A DNA stretch of 64,000 bases from Eleusine coracana subsp. coracana (taxonomy: Eukaryota > Streptophyta > Magnoliopsida > Poales > Poaceae). Below the pieces are notes generated by a model, which was not told the origin of the DNA, did no database searches, and was given only the letters and a program-made list of their open reading frames with translations. This document shows, piece after piece, positions 22,932 through 33,966 of the stretch. A program made the translations under genes and the position numbers. The stretch lies in NCBI GenBank assembly GCA_032690845.1, contig CM064428.1, positions 20,062,001 to 20,126,000 on the forward strand. The letters are read 5' to 3'. Each line of letters begins with the position of its first letter. The first letter of the stretch is position 1.

Positions 22932-24853
22932 ATGAAGACCCGGAGCTCCGCTCGGGGGGAGCCGAGGCGGCTTGGGAATGTGACCCTCCTCACCCTCATG
23001 CTCTGCTCCGTCGTCGCGCTCTCCCTCATCAGGGGACGATTCGCCCCCATCGGTAATATAATATTTCATTCCTACTCCACTCCCGATCCTCATTTGCATG
23101 CGCAGCCGCCAGATTTACTTATCCTTGCTCAGCCGCGAGCTGGTAGACTGATGATTATTTCGCGCAGTGAGCAGCATCGGGGACGCCGTCAAATCGGAGG
23201 GCCTGGCGATGGTGGTGAGCAAGGCGGCGTTCGCCAACGACGTTGAGGCCGGCGGGGAAGCTGCCGCCGCAGGTACCCGTCCTTGTTTCTGATTCTTCTT
23301 CTTACTGGATAAGATTAGTTGGGATTTGGTGGTGGTGCGAGGCACATGAGTGGCGGTTGTAGATCTGCTCACCTGCTCCTTCAGCCTGCTTCCTTTCCGC
23401 TTTCGTTTAGATTAAGGGGCGGAAAAGGAATCGAAGCATCTACTACTAGTTGTTGTTTGCACTGGTAGCTACTATCAGGTTCCCCATTTTGTTGTTTCCT
23501 GCAACGGAATTCCATCTGTGGTGGATGAGTGAGATTTGGCTTCAGATCTGCCCAATTGAAATGAACTGAACTGAATTCCTCCTGTACTACTACTTGTTGC
23601 AGAGGAGAAAGATAATGATGAGGTGGAGCCTGGTACAAGTATTAAGCCCGCCGCGGACACCGACGGCGAGGAGGAGAAGCCGAAGCCTGTGTGCCGCGAG
23701 ACGAGCCGTCGGTCGGAGACCTGCGAGGCGTCCGGCGACGTGCGCGTGGTCGGGCGCACCCAGACGGTGTACGCGGCCACGGTGGACCGCGAGTACAAGA
23801 CCAAACCTTACTGCCGCAAGCACGACGCCTACGCGCTGTCTCACGTCAAGGAGTGGTCCCTCAGGCCGCTGGACGCCGCCTCACCACCGCCGGCGTGCAC
23901 GTCCAACAGCTCATCGGCTTCCACCGCGTTCGTGCTGTCGACGGGCGGGTTCACGGGCAACCCATTTCACGACTACACGGACGTGCTCATCCCGGCCTTC
24001 ATCACCGCCCGTCGTTTCCGCAGCGACGTCCAGTTCCTCGTCAGCAGCTACAAGCCCTGGTGGGTCAGCCGGTACACCCAGATCTTCCAGCAGCTGAGCC
24101 GCTACGACATCATCGACATCGACGCCGACGCCGAGGTCCGGTGCTACGATCGCGTCGTCGTGGGCCCCGCCTTCCACCGCGAGCTCGGCGTGGACCCTTC
24201 CAAATCCCCCGAGGGGTACACGACCGCGGACTTCCGTCGCATGCTCCGCGACGCGTTCGGGCTGGAGCGCGCGGCGGCCGCGCCGACGGGTGACCAGTGG
24301 GACATCCGTCGCCGGCCGAGGCTGCTGATCCTGTCGCGCCGCCCGTCGCGGGGGCGCGCGTTTCACCAACGAGCGCGCGATGGCGGACATGGCGTCCAGC
24401 CTCGGGTTCGACGTGCGCACCGTGGAGCCGGACTCCACCACGGACGTGTCCAAGCTGGCAAGGCTGGTGAACTCGTGCGACGTCATGGTTGGCGCGCACG
24501 GCGCCGGGCTCACCAACATGGTGTTCCTACCCGCCGGCGCCGTCATGGTGCAGGTGGTGCCGTACGGGAAGCTGGAGTGGCTGGCGCGCAACACGTTCGC
24601 GGAGCCGGCGCAGGGGATGGAGGTGCACTACCTCGAGTACAAGGTGCAGCTCGACGAGACCACGCTCAGCGAGCAGTACCCCGCCGATCACCCGGTCCTC
24701 AGGGACCCCATGGCCATTCACAAGCAGGGATGGAACACGCTCAAGACCACGTACCTCGACAAGCAGAACCTCAGGCCGCACCTCGGACGCCTCAAGAACA
24801 CGCTCATGCAGGCGCTCAGCATGCTCCCCCACGGACGAGAGGGATCTCATTGA
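22932..24853 (+). CDS. GT61-1: glycosyltransferase family 61 protein, frameshifted
   Basis: Predicted exons are 22,932-23,052, 23,168-23,272 and 23,603-24,853; both introns are GT-AG and phase 1. The product is a type II Golgi protein: short basic tail, membrane anchor at residues about 16-34, acidic stem, then the GT61 domain. Family motifs are GGFTGNPFHDYTDVLIP, YKPWWVSRY, AHGAGLTNMVFLP (near residue 374) and QYPADH. Grass GT61 enzymes add arabinose or xylose to xylan; the donor and linkage used here cannot be told. The frame is shifted by one base in a run of five G at 24,350-24,354 (about codon 325). With four G the protein would be 491 residues and end in phase. As written, the C-terminal third including HGAGLTN is lost and an unrelated frame runs to 24,954. 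It is either a recent pseudogene or a sequencing error. Confidence 0.85.
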
Positions 24854-25118
24854 TTGAGTGTCGTTTGTTGTTGTATAGGTTGATGCGCGGTAATTACTAT
24901 TTGTTTACCTTTTCTTTTTTGGCTTCTAGTACTACTTGTTTGTTTGTGTACTAGTGTACTCTTAAGAGGAAGCACCAGTAGCAGCAAAAGCAAGTATAAG
25001 GATGTGTTCGTTTTCACCCTCTGATTTTTAGAGTTGTGTGTTACTGTTGTGAATCGTTGCAGATCGCAGGTAAAGTAGTAGTTTTGTACTGGTAGGATGC
25101 TCTTGTTTGCAGCTCCAT

Positions 25119-25270
25119 AAAAAAAAAGGCCGTACCCAGTGCTGAGAGCTCCCGCACTGTGCGGGGTCTGGGGAAGGGTTTCAGCGGCAGGCCTTACCCC
25201 CGCCTGTGCAATGCGGGGAGACCGCGGCTCGAACCCGGGACCTGTTGGTTACAGGCGGTATGCTCTACCG
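25119..25270 (-). mobile_element. Au-like tRNA-derived SINE, 5' truncated
   Basis: On the minus strand: GGTAGAGCATACCGCC, the B-box-like GGTTCGAGCCGCGG, a tRNA-unrelated body with GGGTAAGGCCTGCCGC and CCCCGCACAGTGCGGGAGC, and a T-rich 3' end (the A run at 25,119-25,127 on the plus strand). This is the layout of the Au SINE family of grasses. The first bases, including most of the A box, are replaced by the filler at 25,271-25,283. It lies 265 bp beyond the stop of GT61-1, possibly within its transcript. Confidence 0.8.
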
Positions 25271-25283
25271 ACCTGTTGGTTAC
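25271..25283. other. 13-bp templated filler between SINE and LTR
   Basis: ACCTGTTGGTTAC at 25,271-25,283 is an exact copy of 25,240-25,252, inside the SINE. It joins the truncated SINE to the truncated LTR, as expected of end-joining repair with local template copying. Confidence 0.75.
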
Positions 25284-26661
25284 GACAGACTCAGAACAAC
25301 AACAGCGAACCGCAAAGAAAAATTGCAAAACCTTATCAAACGAACTCCAAAAATCATGAAATTTGGACCAGATGATCCTCAATACATCACGACCCTTATC
25401 CTAGGACATCAACTTAATTGGCTCAAGAAATCATCACGAATTTCAGATCTCGTGCCAAGAACACCAAAAAGGGAAAACTTGAGAAATCCTTCAAATCGAA
25501 GGTGCTAGAGCCAATAATTCTATCAAGAATCCATAGAGGATTATCCTAGCTCATCCTAGCAACAAGTTTCTCAAGAAATCCGGACCAAAAACTCGTCCAA
25601 AAGTGAGATCGAAAATCACCAAAAATGCTTCCGAAAATAGGAAAAAGGGAATTTCGGGATTCAAGTGAAGAGGAAAATCTTGAGCACGAAAATACTTCTC
25701 ATATCATAGAAAGGCGCTTACAAGATTCATAGGTACAAGGCTAGGAAGCCACCCTTTTCCTCCCACTATTTGAAAGAGCAAGAGATGTCTCTCATACACT
25801 CACTACTCTCCTTTCAAACATGAAGTCCTCTCCTAGTGCATTGAATAGAGTCCTAACACAAGGCTAATGGAAGAGAGGTCCCTCTCCTACTAGCCACACC
25901 TCTCTTTATATAGGCCTAGGGTCTATTGTCCACATGACCACTCTACCCTTGACCTACATAACACACCCACCTACCACCGGGGGCATAACCGTCCATCTTT
26001 CACCTTATCGCCCGAATGCAATCGGACGCTTCACGTCTTTGCTTCATCTCGAAGCAAGCTCTGTGATGGTGCCACGTACACCACCAACCACAGCCACCGG
26101 TTTTGAGGCCCAAACCGGGAAACCGCCTTGTATGCCTCTCAAAGCGCGACTTCTCGATGTTGACGTGTGTCACCTTGTCCCGCGATCCTGACCACCGGCA
26201 AGTCTCTCCCAGTCCCTGTCCATCGGACCCCCTTGTCACTTGCACCGGCATCCCGTTCGCCTTGACTTGGTGAACACGCCGTCTTCATCACCACCACGGT
26301 TTTGAGGCTCAACCGCGAAACCGTTCGTGCTTCTTGCCTCTCCATGTGTACGGTGTGGATCACCCTTGACTTCACCCGGCATCCCGATCGTCTGGCCCCA
26401 AGTCCCCTACTTGTGCCCAATCCTCTCGTCGTTGACCGCTAATTCGACTCCAGTGACCTACACATCATGAGACAAGCAAACACATTTCCCATCTCCTGCA
26501 ACATCACCAATATCTTCACCCACTCCGGTTAGTCATAACCATGATATGCAAACCCATGCAATCCCTGGATTCCCGCATTTTAACTCAAACACCAAATCCG
26601 CTCAAGTCAATTACTCATCACAAATATAGCAAACCATGGCACATATCCACATGGTTTCTCA
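25284..26661 (-). repeat. 3' LTR of the copia element, truncated
   Basis: Homologous to 34,230-35,613. About 20 differences were counted by eye in the first 415 bases, i.e. roughly 95% identity. The last ~260 bases, including the palindrome cluster, are missing and replaced by the SINE junction. The minus-strand TATATAAAGAGAGG near 25,910 is the likely LTR promoter box. Confidence 0.9.
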
Positions 26662-26676
26662 ATCTCCCCCTTGATG
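26662..26676 (-). promoter_or_regulatory. Polypurine tract of the copia element
   Basis: The minus strand reads ATCAAGGGGGAGAT immediately before the 3' LTR start TGAGAAACC. This is the expected primer for plus-strand DNA synthesis. Confidence 0.8.
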
Positions 26677-28150
26677 AGTACATGGACAACACCAAATGCC
26701 CAAAGATTAGAGATTGAAATGCGAAGCCGAATAGGTACATCCAAATGGCCAAATCCAAAGAAAAGGTGAAAACAAGCCATCTAGCAAGTAGGGATCACAA
26801 AACCAAGAGTTGGCAAGGAAAACGACTTGAGACGTAAAGAATGTGAAAAATGCAAGAAAATCCATCTAGCAAGTAGGGATCACAAAACCAAGAGTTGGCA
26901 AGGAAAACGACTTGAGACGCAAAGAATGTGAAAAGTGCAAGAAACCGCTCAAGATCATGATATGCTCCCCCTCAAGTCGTGGTAGGTCTCATATAGTGTA
27001 AAACGGATCATATGAGTTTCTTAGCATTATTTGTGCATGACCCCAAAATTTTCTCCCCCTTTGGCAATGAACTCATCAAAGAGGCAAAAGAACAAGCAAA
27101 CATGCAATGCATGAAAATGCAAACCTAAGGAGCTTCAACAATTATGCAAACAAGCATTTAATTTTGCTAACCATAACCATAGTGTCATGAAGTGTAAAGG
27201 CAATAGCTCCCAATCATGCAAAAATCAAAAATAGATAGCAAGGCATAAACACCATGAGCTATACAGGCTAAGCAGAAAGATTGAATAGCTTAGATAGAAT
27301 CAAATTTGCTTATCATGAGAAAAACTGCCACCACATGTGTAAGTACTCTCATCCAAGGCAAAACAAGCACCAAGTGAATCATAAGAATCTAGCCAGTATC
27401 AATCTCAACAAGGGCAACAGGCACTCGCAGAAAATGAGCTCTACAAACGATCACATATGAAACAGAGACTCAGTTTGATCAAGTGATTATAGTTTATCCT
27501 CATGTGTCCTCTTATCCATACGGAGGGTCGCACGACTGGGTATGGCAAAAACCCTGAGGCTTCAAGTCACAATGTCTGGATTTAGCATTTTTGAGTAGTT
27601 CTTGATCAAAGCACTTAGCAGATTTTTCAAGATTATGCACAAGACAAAAGAGCATGCCTTTGCGGCAAAAGAAACACACGTTCCCACAATATTTCATCAT
27701 GAGCTAAACATTTGCAAAGCCTTCCATTTTCGCAAACACAAGGTGCCAATGCCAAGACATCCTCTAGACTAGCCTCAACGCAAGTTTCAACAAGGATAAA
27801 AGCAATTATACACATGGTGAGCAAGTTTTAGCAAGATTAGATCATAAGGTTCACAAGAAGCTCAGTTTACCTTTAAGATTAGTAAGTTGCTCACATGAGT
27901 TTATAACAATCCATCTAGAAAATCTAAGCATGAGAGATTACCATCACATCCACACAACTTGGATCAAGCTCAATCATAGCAAAGAGAAATACAAGAAAGC
28001 ATAAGAATCAAAGCTCATCTACCAATACATATATTATATATGAGATGCAATACAAAAATGGTAAGATACATATATACAAGAGAAAACCAACTCCCCCTCA
28101 AATGATGCCATAGGGATGACAAACACCAAGTTCCCCCCGAAGAAAAGCAT
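26677..28150 (-). other. Non-coding 3' internal tract of the copia element
   Basis: No long frame. It holds a two-copy tandem repeat of 85 bp (26,781-26,944) containing GTAGGGATCACAAAACCAAG, the copies differing at only two or three positions. Confidence 0.7.
26781..26944 (+). repeat. 85-bp tandem duplication
   Basis: Copies start at 26,781 and 26,866 (CTAGCAAGTAGGGATCAC). They lie inside the copia element and are near-identical. Confidence 0.85.
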
Positions 28151-28151
28151 G

Positions 28152-28771
28152 TCATGAAGCATCTAGGGGCTTGATGAGGATATCAGCTAGTTGGTTTTTG
28201 GTATCAATGTATTGGAGCTCAACATCCCCCTTCTTAACATTGTCTCTCAGGAAGTGGAATCGCATATTGATGTGTTTGACCTTACCATGTTGGACTGGAT
28301 TTTTGGCTAAGCATATGGCACTGGAGTTATCACACATGAGTGGAACACCCTTAAAAGTCAACTCATAGTCTCTCATGGTAGATACAATCCATAGGATTTG
28401 TGAGCAGCAGCTACATACTCAGCCTCCGTGGTGGATTGGGCAACACTCGACTGCTTACAAGAAGACCAACAGATCAAAGAAGTACCCAAGAAATGGCAAG
28501 TATCAGAAGTGCTCTTCCTATTAATTCTACACCCAGCAAAGTCCGCATCTGAATACCCAATGAGATCAAGAGATGAAGATGCAGAGTACCAAAGACCGAA
28601 CTCAAGGGTGTATTTGAGATACCTGAAGATGTGCTTGACAGCCTTGCGATGAGTCACCCTTAGGAAAGCTTGAAAGCGAGCACAAAGACACACCGCAAAG
28701 TGTATGTCGGGTCTTGTCGCTGTCAGGTACAAGAGGGAGCCAATCATGCTCCTGTACTCCCTTTGATCCAC
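28152..28771 (-). pseudogene. Copia RNase H region, frameshifted
   Basis: 28,771-28,373 carries DQREYRSMIGSLLYLTATRP, DLIGYSDADFAG, RKSTSDTCHFLG and QSSVAQSTTEAEYVAAA, the copia RNase H signature. A frameshift near 28,400 follows; 28,376-28,152 continues with VPLMCDNSSAICLAKNPV and HINMRFHFLRDNV to the natural end. A premature stop (28,786-28,784) separates it from the RT. Confidence 0.9.
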
Positions 28772-28783
28772 CGCTTCACAGTC

Positions 28784-29920
28784 TTAATCAGGGTCCAGAG
28801 CCGTTGTAGTGGACATTGATGTAGACAACGGCTTCACATTGACCATGTCGAATTTCTTAAGGAGATCCTTCGTGTACTTGGCTTGATGTATGGAAGTGCC
28901 TTGCTTGCACTGCTTGATTTGAAGCCCAAGAAAGAAGGTGAGCTCTCCCATCATCGACATCTGAAATTCACTTTCCATAGCTTCCTGAAACATGGACACA
29001 AGAGCATGAGAGGAACTATACTTGGCTTGATGTATGGAAGTGCCTTGCTTGCACTGCTTGATTTGAAGCCCAAGAAAGAAGGTGAGCTCTCCCATCATCG
29101 ACATCTGAAATTCACTTTCCATAGCTTCCTGAAACATGGACACAAGAGCATGAGAGGAACTACCAAAGATGATATCATCCACGTAAATCTGAACCATTAG
29201 AAAGTCATTGCCATGCTTTAGAGTGAACAAAGTTTTATCAACACACCCCATGACATACCCACGCTCTAGCAAGAAGGTATTAAGCCTAGCATACCATGTC
29301 CTAGGTGCTTGCTTTAGCCCGTACAAAGCCTTCTGAAGCTTGTACACACGATTTGGGTATTTGTGGTGCTCAAAGCCAGGGGGTTGCCTCACATACACTT
29401 CTTCCTCTATGAAACCATTTAGGAAAGCACTCTTGACATCCATTTGATAGAGTCTAATGCCCTTGGAGGCAGCAAATGCAAGCAAGATCCTAATGGCTTC
29501 TATGCGAGCAACAGGAGCAAAGGTTTCACCATAATCTAAGCCCTCCACTTGGCTAAAACCTTGAGCAACTAGCCTAGCCTTGTTTCTCACAACCTCACCA
29601 TTCTCCCCATGTTTGTTTTTGAACACCCACTTGGTTCCTATGACATTGACATTTTTGGGAGGCTCTACAAGGGTCCAAACTTTGTTTCTCTTAAAGTTTT
29701 CTAACTCCTCATGCATGGCATTAACCCAATGTTCATCAGATAGTGCGTGTCCAACATCCCGGGGTTCAAAGGTTGCAACAAAGAGAGAATTGGTAAAGCA
29801 AGCGAGATGTGCAGACCTTGACCTTGTTGTCCTCTCATAGCTAATCATTTGTTGAGGTGGATGTCGGCGCTGAATGTGGTGAGGAGCTTCTCTCTCAGAG
29901 AGTACCTCCCCCTCAACCAT
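28784..29920 (-). pseudogene. Copia reverse transcriptase with internal 48-residue duplication
   Basis: A 378-codon frame containing WVFKNKHGENGEVVRNKARL, the conserved YQMDVKSAFLNG and the catalytic IYVDDIIFGSS. After the YVDD box a 48-residue segment (HALVSMFQEAMESEF...SIHQAKY) occurs twice in exact tandem. It is in a different frame from the integrase piece upstream, and a stop cuts it from RNase H. The duplication lies in the palm/thumb side and would probably spoil folding. Confidence 0.9.
28875..29162 (+). repeat. Exact 144-bp tandem duplication within copia RT
   Basis: 28,875-29,018 and 29,019-29,162 are identical by eye. The unit is 48 codons, so the frame is kept. Confidence 0.9.
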
Positions 29921-31392
29921 AGCTGGAGCTTGCTCGACAACTGCTGAATAGATGTAGAAGCTTCAGGATCCTCTGCTGGAGTGGTGGTGACAGCAGGAAC
30001 AAGCTCGGATGTGAGATGGAATGAGTCATCATCGTCATCATCCAAGCCCTGTAGGTCCTCTTGTACAAAGATGCTCTCCTCCATCTCCTTGGTACCTGCA
30101 GACTCAATCACATTCCTTGCACAAGAGTTTGATTCATCAAAGGTTACATCGCAGGACTCTACGATGGTGTTAGTGTCCAAATTCAAAATCCTGTAGGAAT
30201 AACCATGAAGAGAGTAACCAAGAAAGATGCCATCGGAAGATCTCGACTCAAACTTATCAAGATTGCCGCGCTTGAGAATAAAGCACTTGCAACCAAAGGC
30301 ACGCAAATGAGAAATCGACGGCTTTCTCCCAAAACGCAGCTCATAAGAAGTCACATTAAGAATTGAGCGCAAGAAAATCCGATTGGAAATATAGCAAGCA
30401 GTGCTAATGGCCTCAGCCCAGAACCGCCTTGGAGTCATATGCTCATCGAGCATCGTCCGGGCCATCTCCACTAAGGTTCTGTTCTTTCTTTCAACCACAC
30501 CGTTCTGCTGGGGAACCCGAGGTGCTGAAAACTGATGCTCAATACCATGCTCAAGACAGAAAGCATTAAAGAAGGAGTTCTTGAACTCGGTGCAATTATC
30601 ACTGCAAATTGCTCGTAATGCACCAGGGAGTTCCTTGAACAACCTCAAAGCTAAGCTCCGAAAGTGATGAAACACTTCATCCTTGCTCTCAAGAAAGTAG
30701 ACCCAAGAGGAGCGAGAGTAGTCGTCAACAATCACAAGAACATACCACTTCCCACCCGCCAAACGAACCTAAGAAGGACCAACAGTGTCCATGTGAAGCA
30801 ACTCTCCAGGGCGTTCAGTCATCACCAAATTGATTGGTGGATGAGAAGCGGCAATCATCTTCCCATGACGACAAGGAGCACAAACCAAATCCTTATCAAA
30901 TTTGAGCTTAGGCAATCCTCGGATCAAACCTAGGCCACTCAAGCGACATAACAAGTCAAAACTCAGATGACCCAGTCTCCTATGCCATTTCCAGAGCTCA
31001 AAAGAAAATTGAGCAAACAAGCACTTATGAGAACCAGGAGAACCAGCAAAATCAGCCTGAAAAACTCTGCCAATGCGAGAAATCCCACAAACCAAGGAAC
31101 CACTCGAATCAAGAACACAAGAAGCATTCGACTTAAAGCGCACTTCCAAACCAACATCAAGAAGCTGAGAGACAGAGAGGGGATTGTACTTGAGAAACTC
31201 AACCAAACCAACATCATTGAGAGTGAAGTTCTCATTTACCTTTACCGCGTCTCTTCCCTTCACTCTTCCTCTCTTGTCATCTCCAAAGGTCACATACTCC
31301 CGACGCTTCAAGGGAGTGAGGCTAGAGAACCACTTTGCATTTCCGATCATGTGACGCGAACACCCGGAATCCATCAACCACTTGTTCTCCAA
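29845..31392 (-). pseudogene. Copia protease and integrase
   Basis: 31,392-30,769 begins at WLMDSGCSRHM, the aspartic protease active site, and continues to the GAG-pre-integrase zinc module (WHRRLGHL, CAPCRHGK). A stop at 30,771-30,769 interrupts; in the same frame 30,762-29,845 carries IVDDYSRSSW, CSDNCTEFKN and QQNGVVERKNRTL, the DDE integrase core. The usual SDNGTEF reads SDNCTEF here. The frame is lost before the RT. Confidence 0.9.
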
Positions 31393-31699
31393 GCCTCCAC
31401 CTGCTGCCTACAAACAACGAGAAGTGAAAGTCGATGGCTCAGTGTTGGGGTTAGTCAAAAAGCATTTAGGAATCCAACACTTAACCATACGACCGGTAGT
31501 AGTCATCACAGTTCTTTACACTTTATCATTCGAACGCATGGGACGAGAACCACGATGGGGAAAACGTGGCCTGTCAAAGCGTCTCGACTCAAACCTTGAG
31601 TTGTGAGGATAGAAATCATCTGTGTGAAAGCCAAATTCACGCGAGTGACGCTCACCATGATGGGGAAAACGTGGAGCGCCAAAGCGCTGCTGCGCAAAG

Positions 31700-33903
31700 C
31701 CTCTGTTTCATGAATCAAAGCCATATAGGGAATGACCCTGTCCATGATAGGCACGAGAAAAAGGGCTAGGCTGAAAGTCAACAAAATCATCATAAAAAGC
31801 ATTCCTAGTTAACTCAGCTTGCTTCCTTTCAATCCTCTTACGCCTATAACAGAATTCATCCAAGTGGCCCTTGCGACCACAAAACATGCAAATGTAGACA
31901 CCCTTAGGATTAGGCTTGGCTTGCATTGCAGGTTTGGGTTTTGGCTTCTCTGTCTGCTTTGGGTTGAAGGAGGGTTTTGGATTGGGTGGATAGTATGTGT
32001 CAGTGGGTTTGATGGTGTTTTCCTCATCCTTGTAGCTAGAGCTAGGTATAAACTTACCCACATTCTCACTCTCCTTGTCACACCTCTCAAATCCCAAACC
32101 CAAGTTATAGGTTGATCTAGAAGCACTCTCCTTCACTCTTGCCAAATCACTCTCAATCTTCTCTTCACTCACTAGGGTTCTCTAGAGCCTAGACACAAGA
32201 TAGTCATTTTCATGGACTAGGGCTTTGTTTTTCTCCCTAGTGATTACAAGCTTGTCCTTAAGAGAGACACACACCTCACAAGATGGTGCAAGGACCTTAG
32301 AACGAGTCTCATGAAGCAACTTGGACTCAAGCTCTTTGACTTTGAGGGACTGAGCTTCTAACTCATCTATGAGCTTGGGGCACTTCTGACATGCACCCAA
32401 AAGAGTTGGTCTAGCTTTGAACTCATCAAGCTCCTTGAGGGCACTCTCAAGCTGACTGGCAACTTGAGCATGCACACTCTCCCTCTGTGCAAGATCACTC
32501 ATCACAACTTGACAAGACTCACACTCAACAACAATGTCCTCACGAGCAAGCTTGGACCTAAGCGAAGCAATTTCAAAATCAGCACTCTCCAACTTAGACT
32601 TAAGCTCTCTACCCTCACGAACAACACTGCAAAGCTTATCATCTTGCATGAGCAGAACATCACGTAAACGATCAAGTTCAGAAGAGAGCTCATCAAGAGT
32701 GGGAGGTACCTCGCTTGTGTCGGAGTCGGATCCAGAGTCGGTGTCGTGGTCGTTCTTTGCCATGAAGCAAAGCCCGGTGAAGTCATCCTTCCTCTTGACT
32801 CGTGGCTTTTCAACCTCCTCCTCGGAGCTTGTAAGGCCTTCGCTTGATATGAGGTCGACGTCACTCAAGGCGGCAACGTAGGCGCGTGCAATGCCCTTGG
32901 TGAACTTCTTGGAGTTCTTGTCCTTCTTGTAGAAGCGATTCTTCTTCTGCTTGAAGTCTTCAGTGTTGTTGTCGCGGTACCCGGCCTTCTTCTTCTTCTT
33001 GGAACAATCAGCGATGAAGTGTCCCGGGTCACCACATTCGAAGCAGGTTCTTGAACCACCTCCTCTTCTCTCCTTCCGGTTGTTGTAGAACTTTCTGAAC
33101 TTCCTTGTGAGCAAGGACAACTCCTCGTCAGGAATGCACTCCATCTGTTCATCGGAAGCTGTAACAAGAGAAGACAAAGCAAACTCCAACGAAGACTGAT
33201 CAAGTGAGGAGTTAGTTCCATGAGAAGCACAACTGTGATCACCCTTCTGAGAACTAGAAAGCAAAGCCATGCTAGAAGCAGGAATAGCAAGATTAGGACG
33301 AGATTTCCTAGATAGTTCATGAGATTTCAGCTTGCTATACAGTTGCTCACAGTTCAGGGTATTGAATTCAGCAGTTTCTTCTAGAGCAGCAATTTTAACC
33401 CCCCAAACATTTTCATCAAGTGAGTACAACAGTTACTTAGCTCTATCATTATCATTGTACATAAGGGTACCACAAGCCTGCAAGTTGCACACAATTGCCA
33501 CAAACCTACGAAAAGTGTCATCTAGTGACTCGCCCGGTTTTTCAGCAAAGGTTTGGTACTGTCTATTGTAAGAATCCTTACGCATAGACTTGACCTGGTT
33601 GGTACCCTCATGGTAAGTGCAGAGCTTATCCCAAATAGCATGAGCAGTGTCAAGGTGTGCAACCCTATCATGTTCGCTCCTACCAAGTGTAGAAAGCAGA
33701 ATATTGACAGCTTTGGAGTTGTTCTCATACCTAAGTCACTCACCTGCAGAAGCAGTGTTCAGGTCTTGTGGCATAGCATACTCTTGATCAACAATCTCCC
33801 AAATTGCACGTTCTTGACTCAGCAGATACGTCTTGGTCCGTGACTTCCAGTAGGGGAAGTCCTCTCCATCGAACATCCACAGCTTGACAGCACGCTTCTC
33901 CAT
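31700..33903 (-). pseudogene. Copia gag with two zinc knuckles and several stops
   Basis: The frame starts at the ATG at 33,903 (MEKRAVKLWMFDGEDF). Stops lie at codon 56 (TGA, 33,738-33,736), codon 157 (TAA, 33,435-33,433), 32,184 (TAG) and 31,710 (TGA), all in the same frame. Knuckles are CFECGDPGHFIADC and CMFCGRKGHLDEFC. A lysine-rich linker follows the first, and an acidic, coiled-coil-like stretch (about 32,200-32,850) separates them. Two more in-frame stops lie between here and the protease. This pattern fits gradual decay by point mutation rather than one large rearrangement. Confidence 0.85.
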
Positions 33904-33949
33904 GTCGCCTTCAGATTACAAAGCCGGTGAAGGTTAACTAGTGATCAAA

Positions 33950-33966
33950 CCGACTCTGATATCAAT
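33950..33966 (-). promoter_or_regulatory. Primer-binding site of the copia element
   Basis: The minus strand reads TTGATATCAGAGTCGG directly after the LTR CA end. It resembles the initiator-methionine tRNA complement TGGTATCAGAGC with one change (G to A). Confidence 0.8.

Noticed and set aside
23594..24594. Long overlapping frames on both strands within GT61-1
   Set aside because: High third-position GC opens antisense and shifted frames; only the spliced plus frame has GT61 motifs.
25230..25270. Possible tRNA gene with a B-box-like GGTTCGAGCC
   Set aside because: It lacks a tRNA cloverleaf and continues into the known SINE body, so it is the tRNA-derived head of a SINE.
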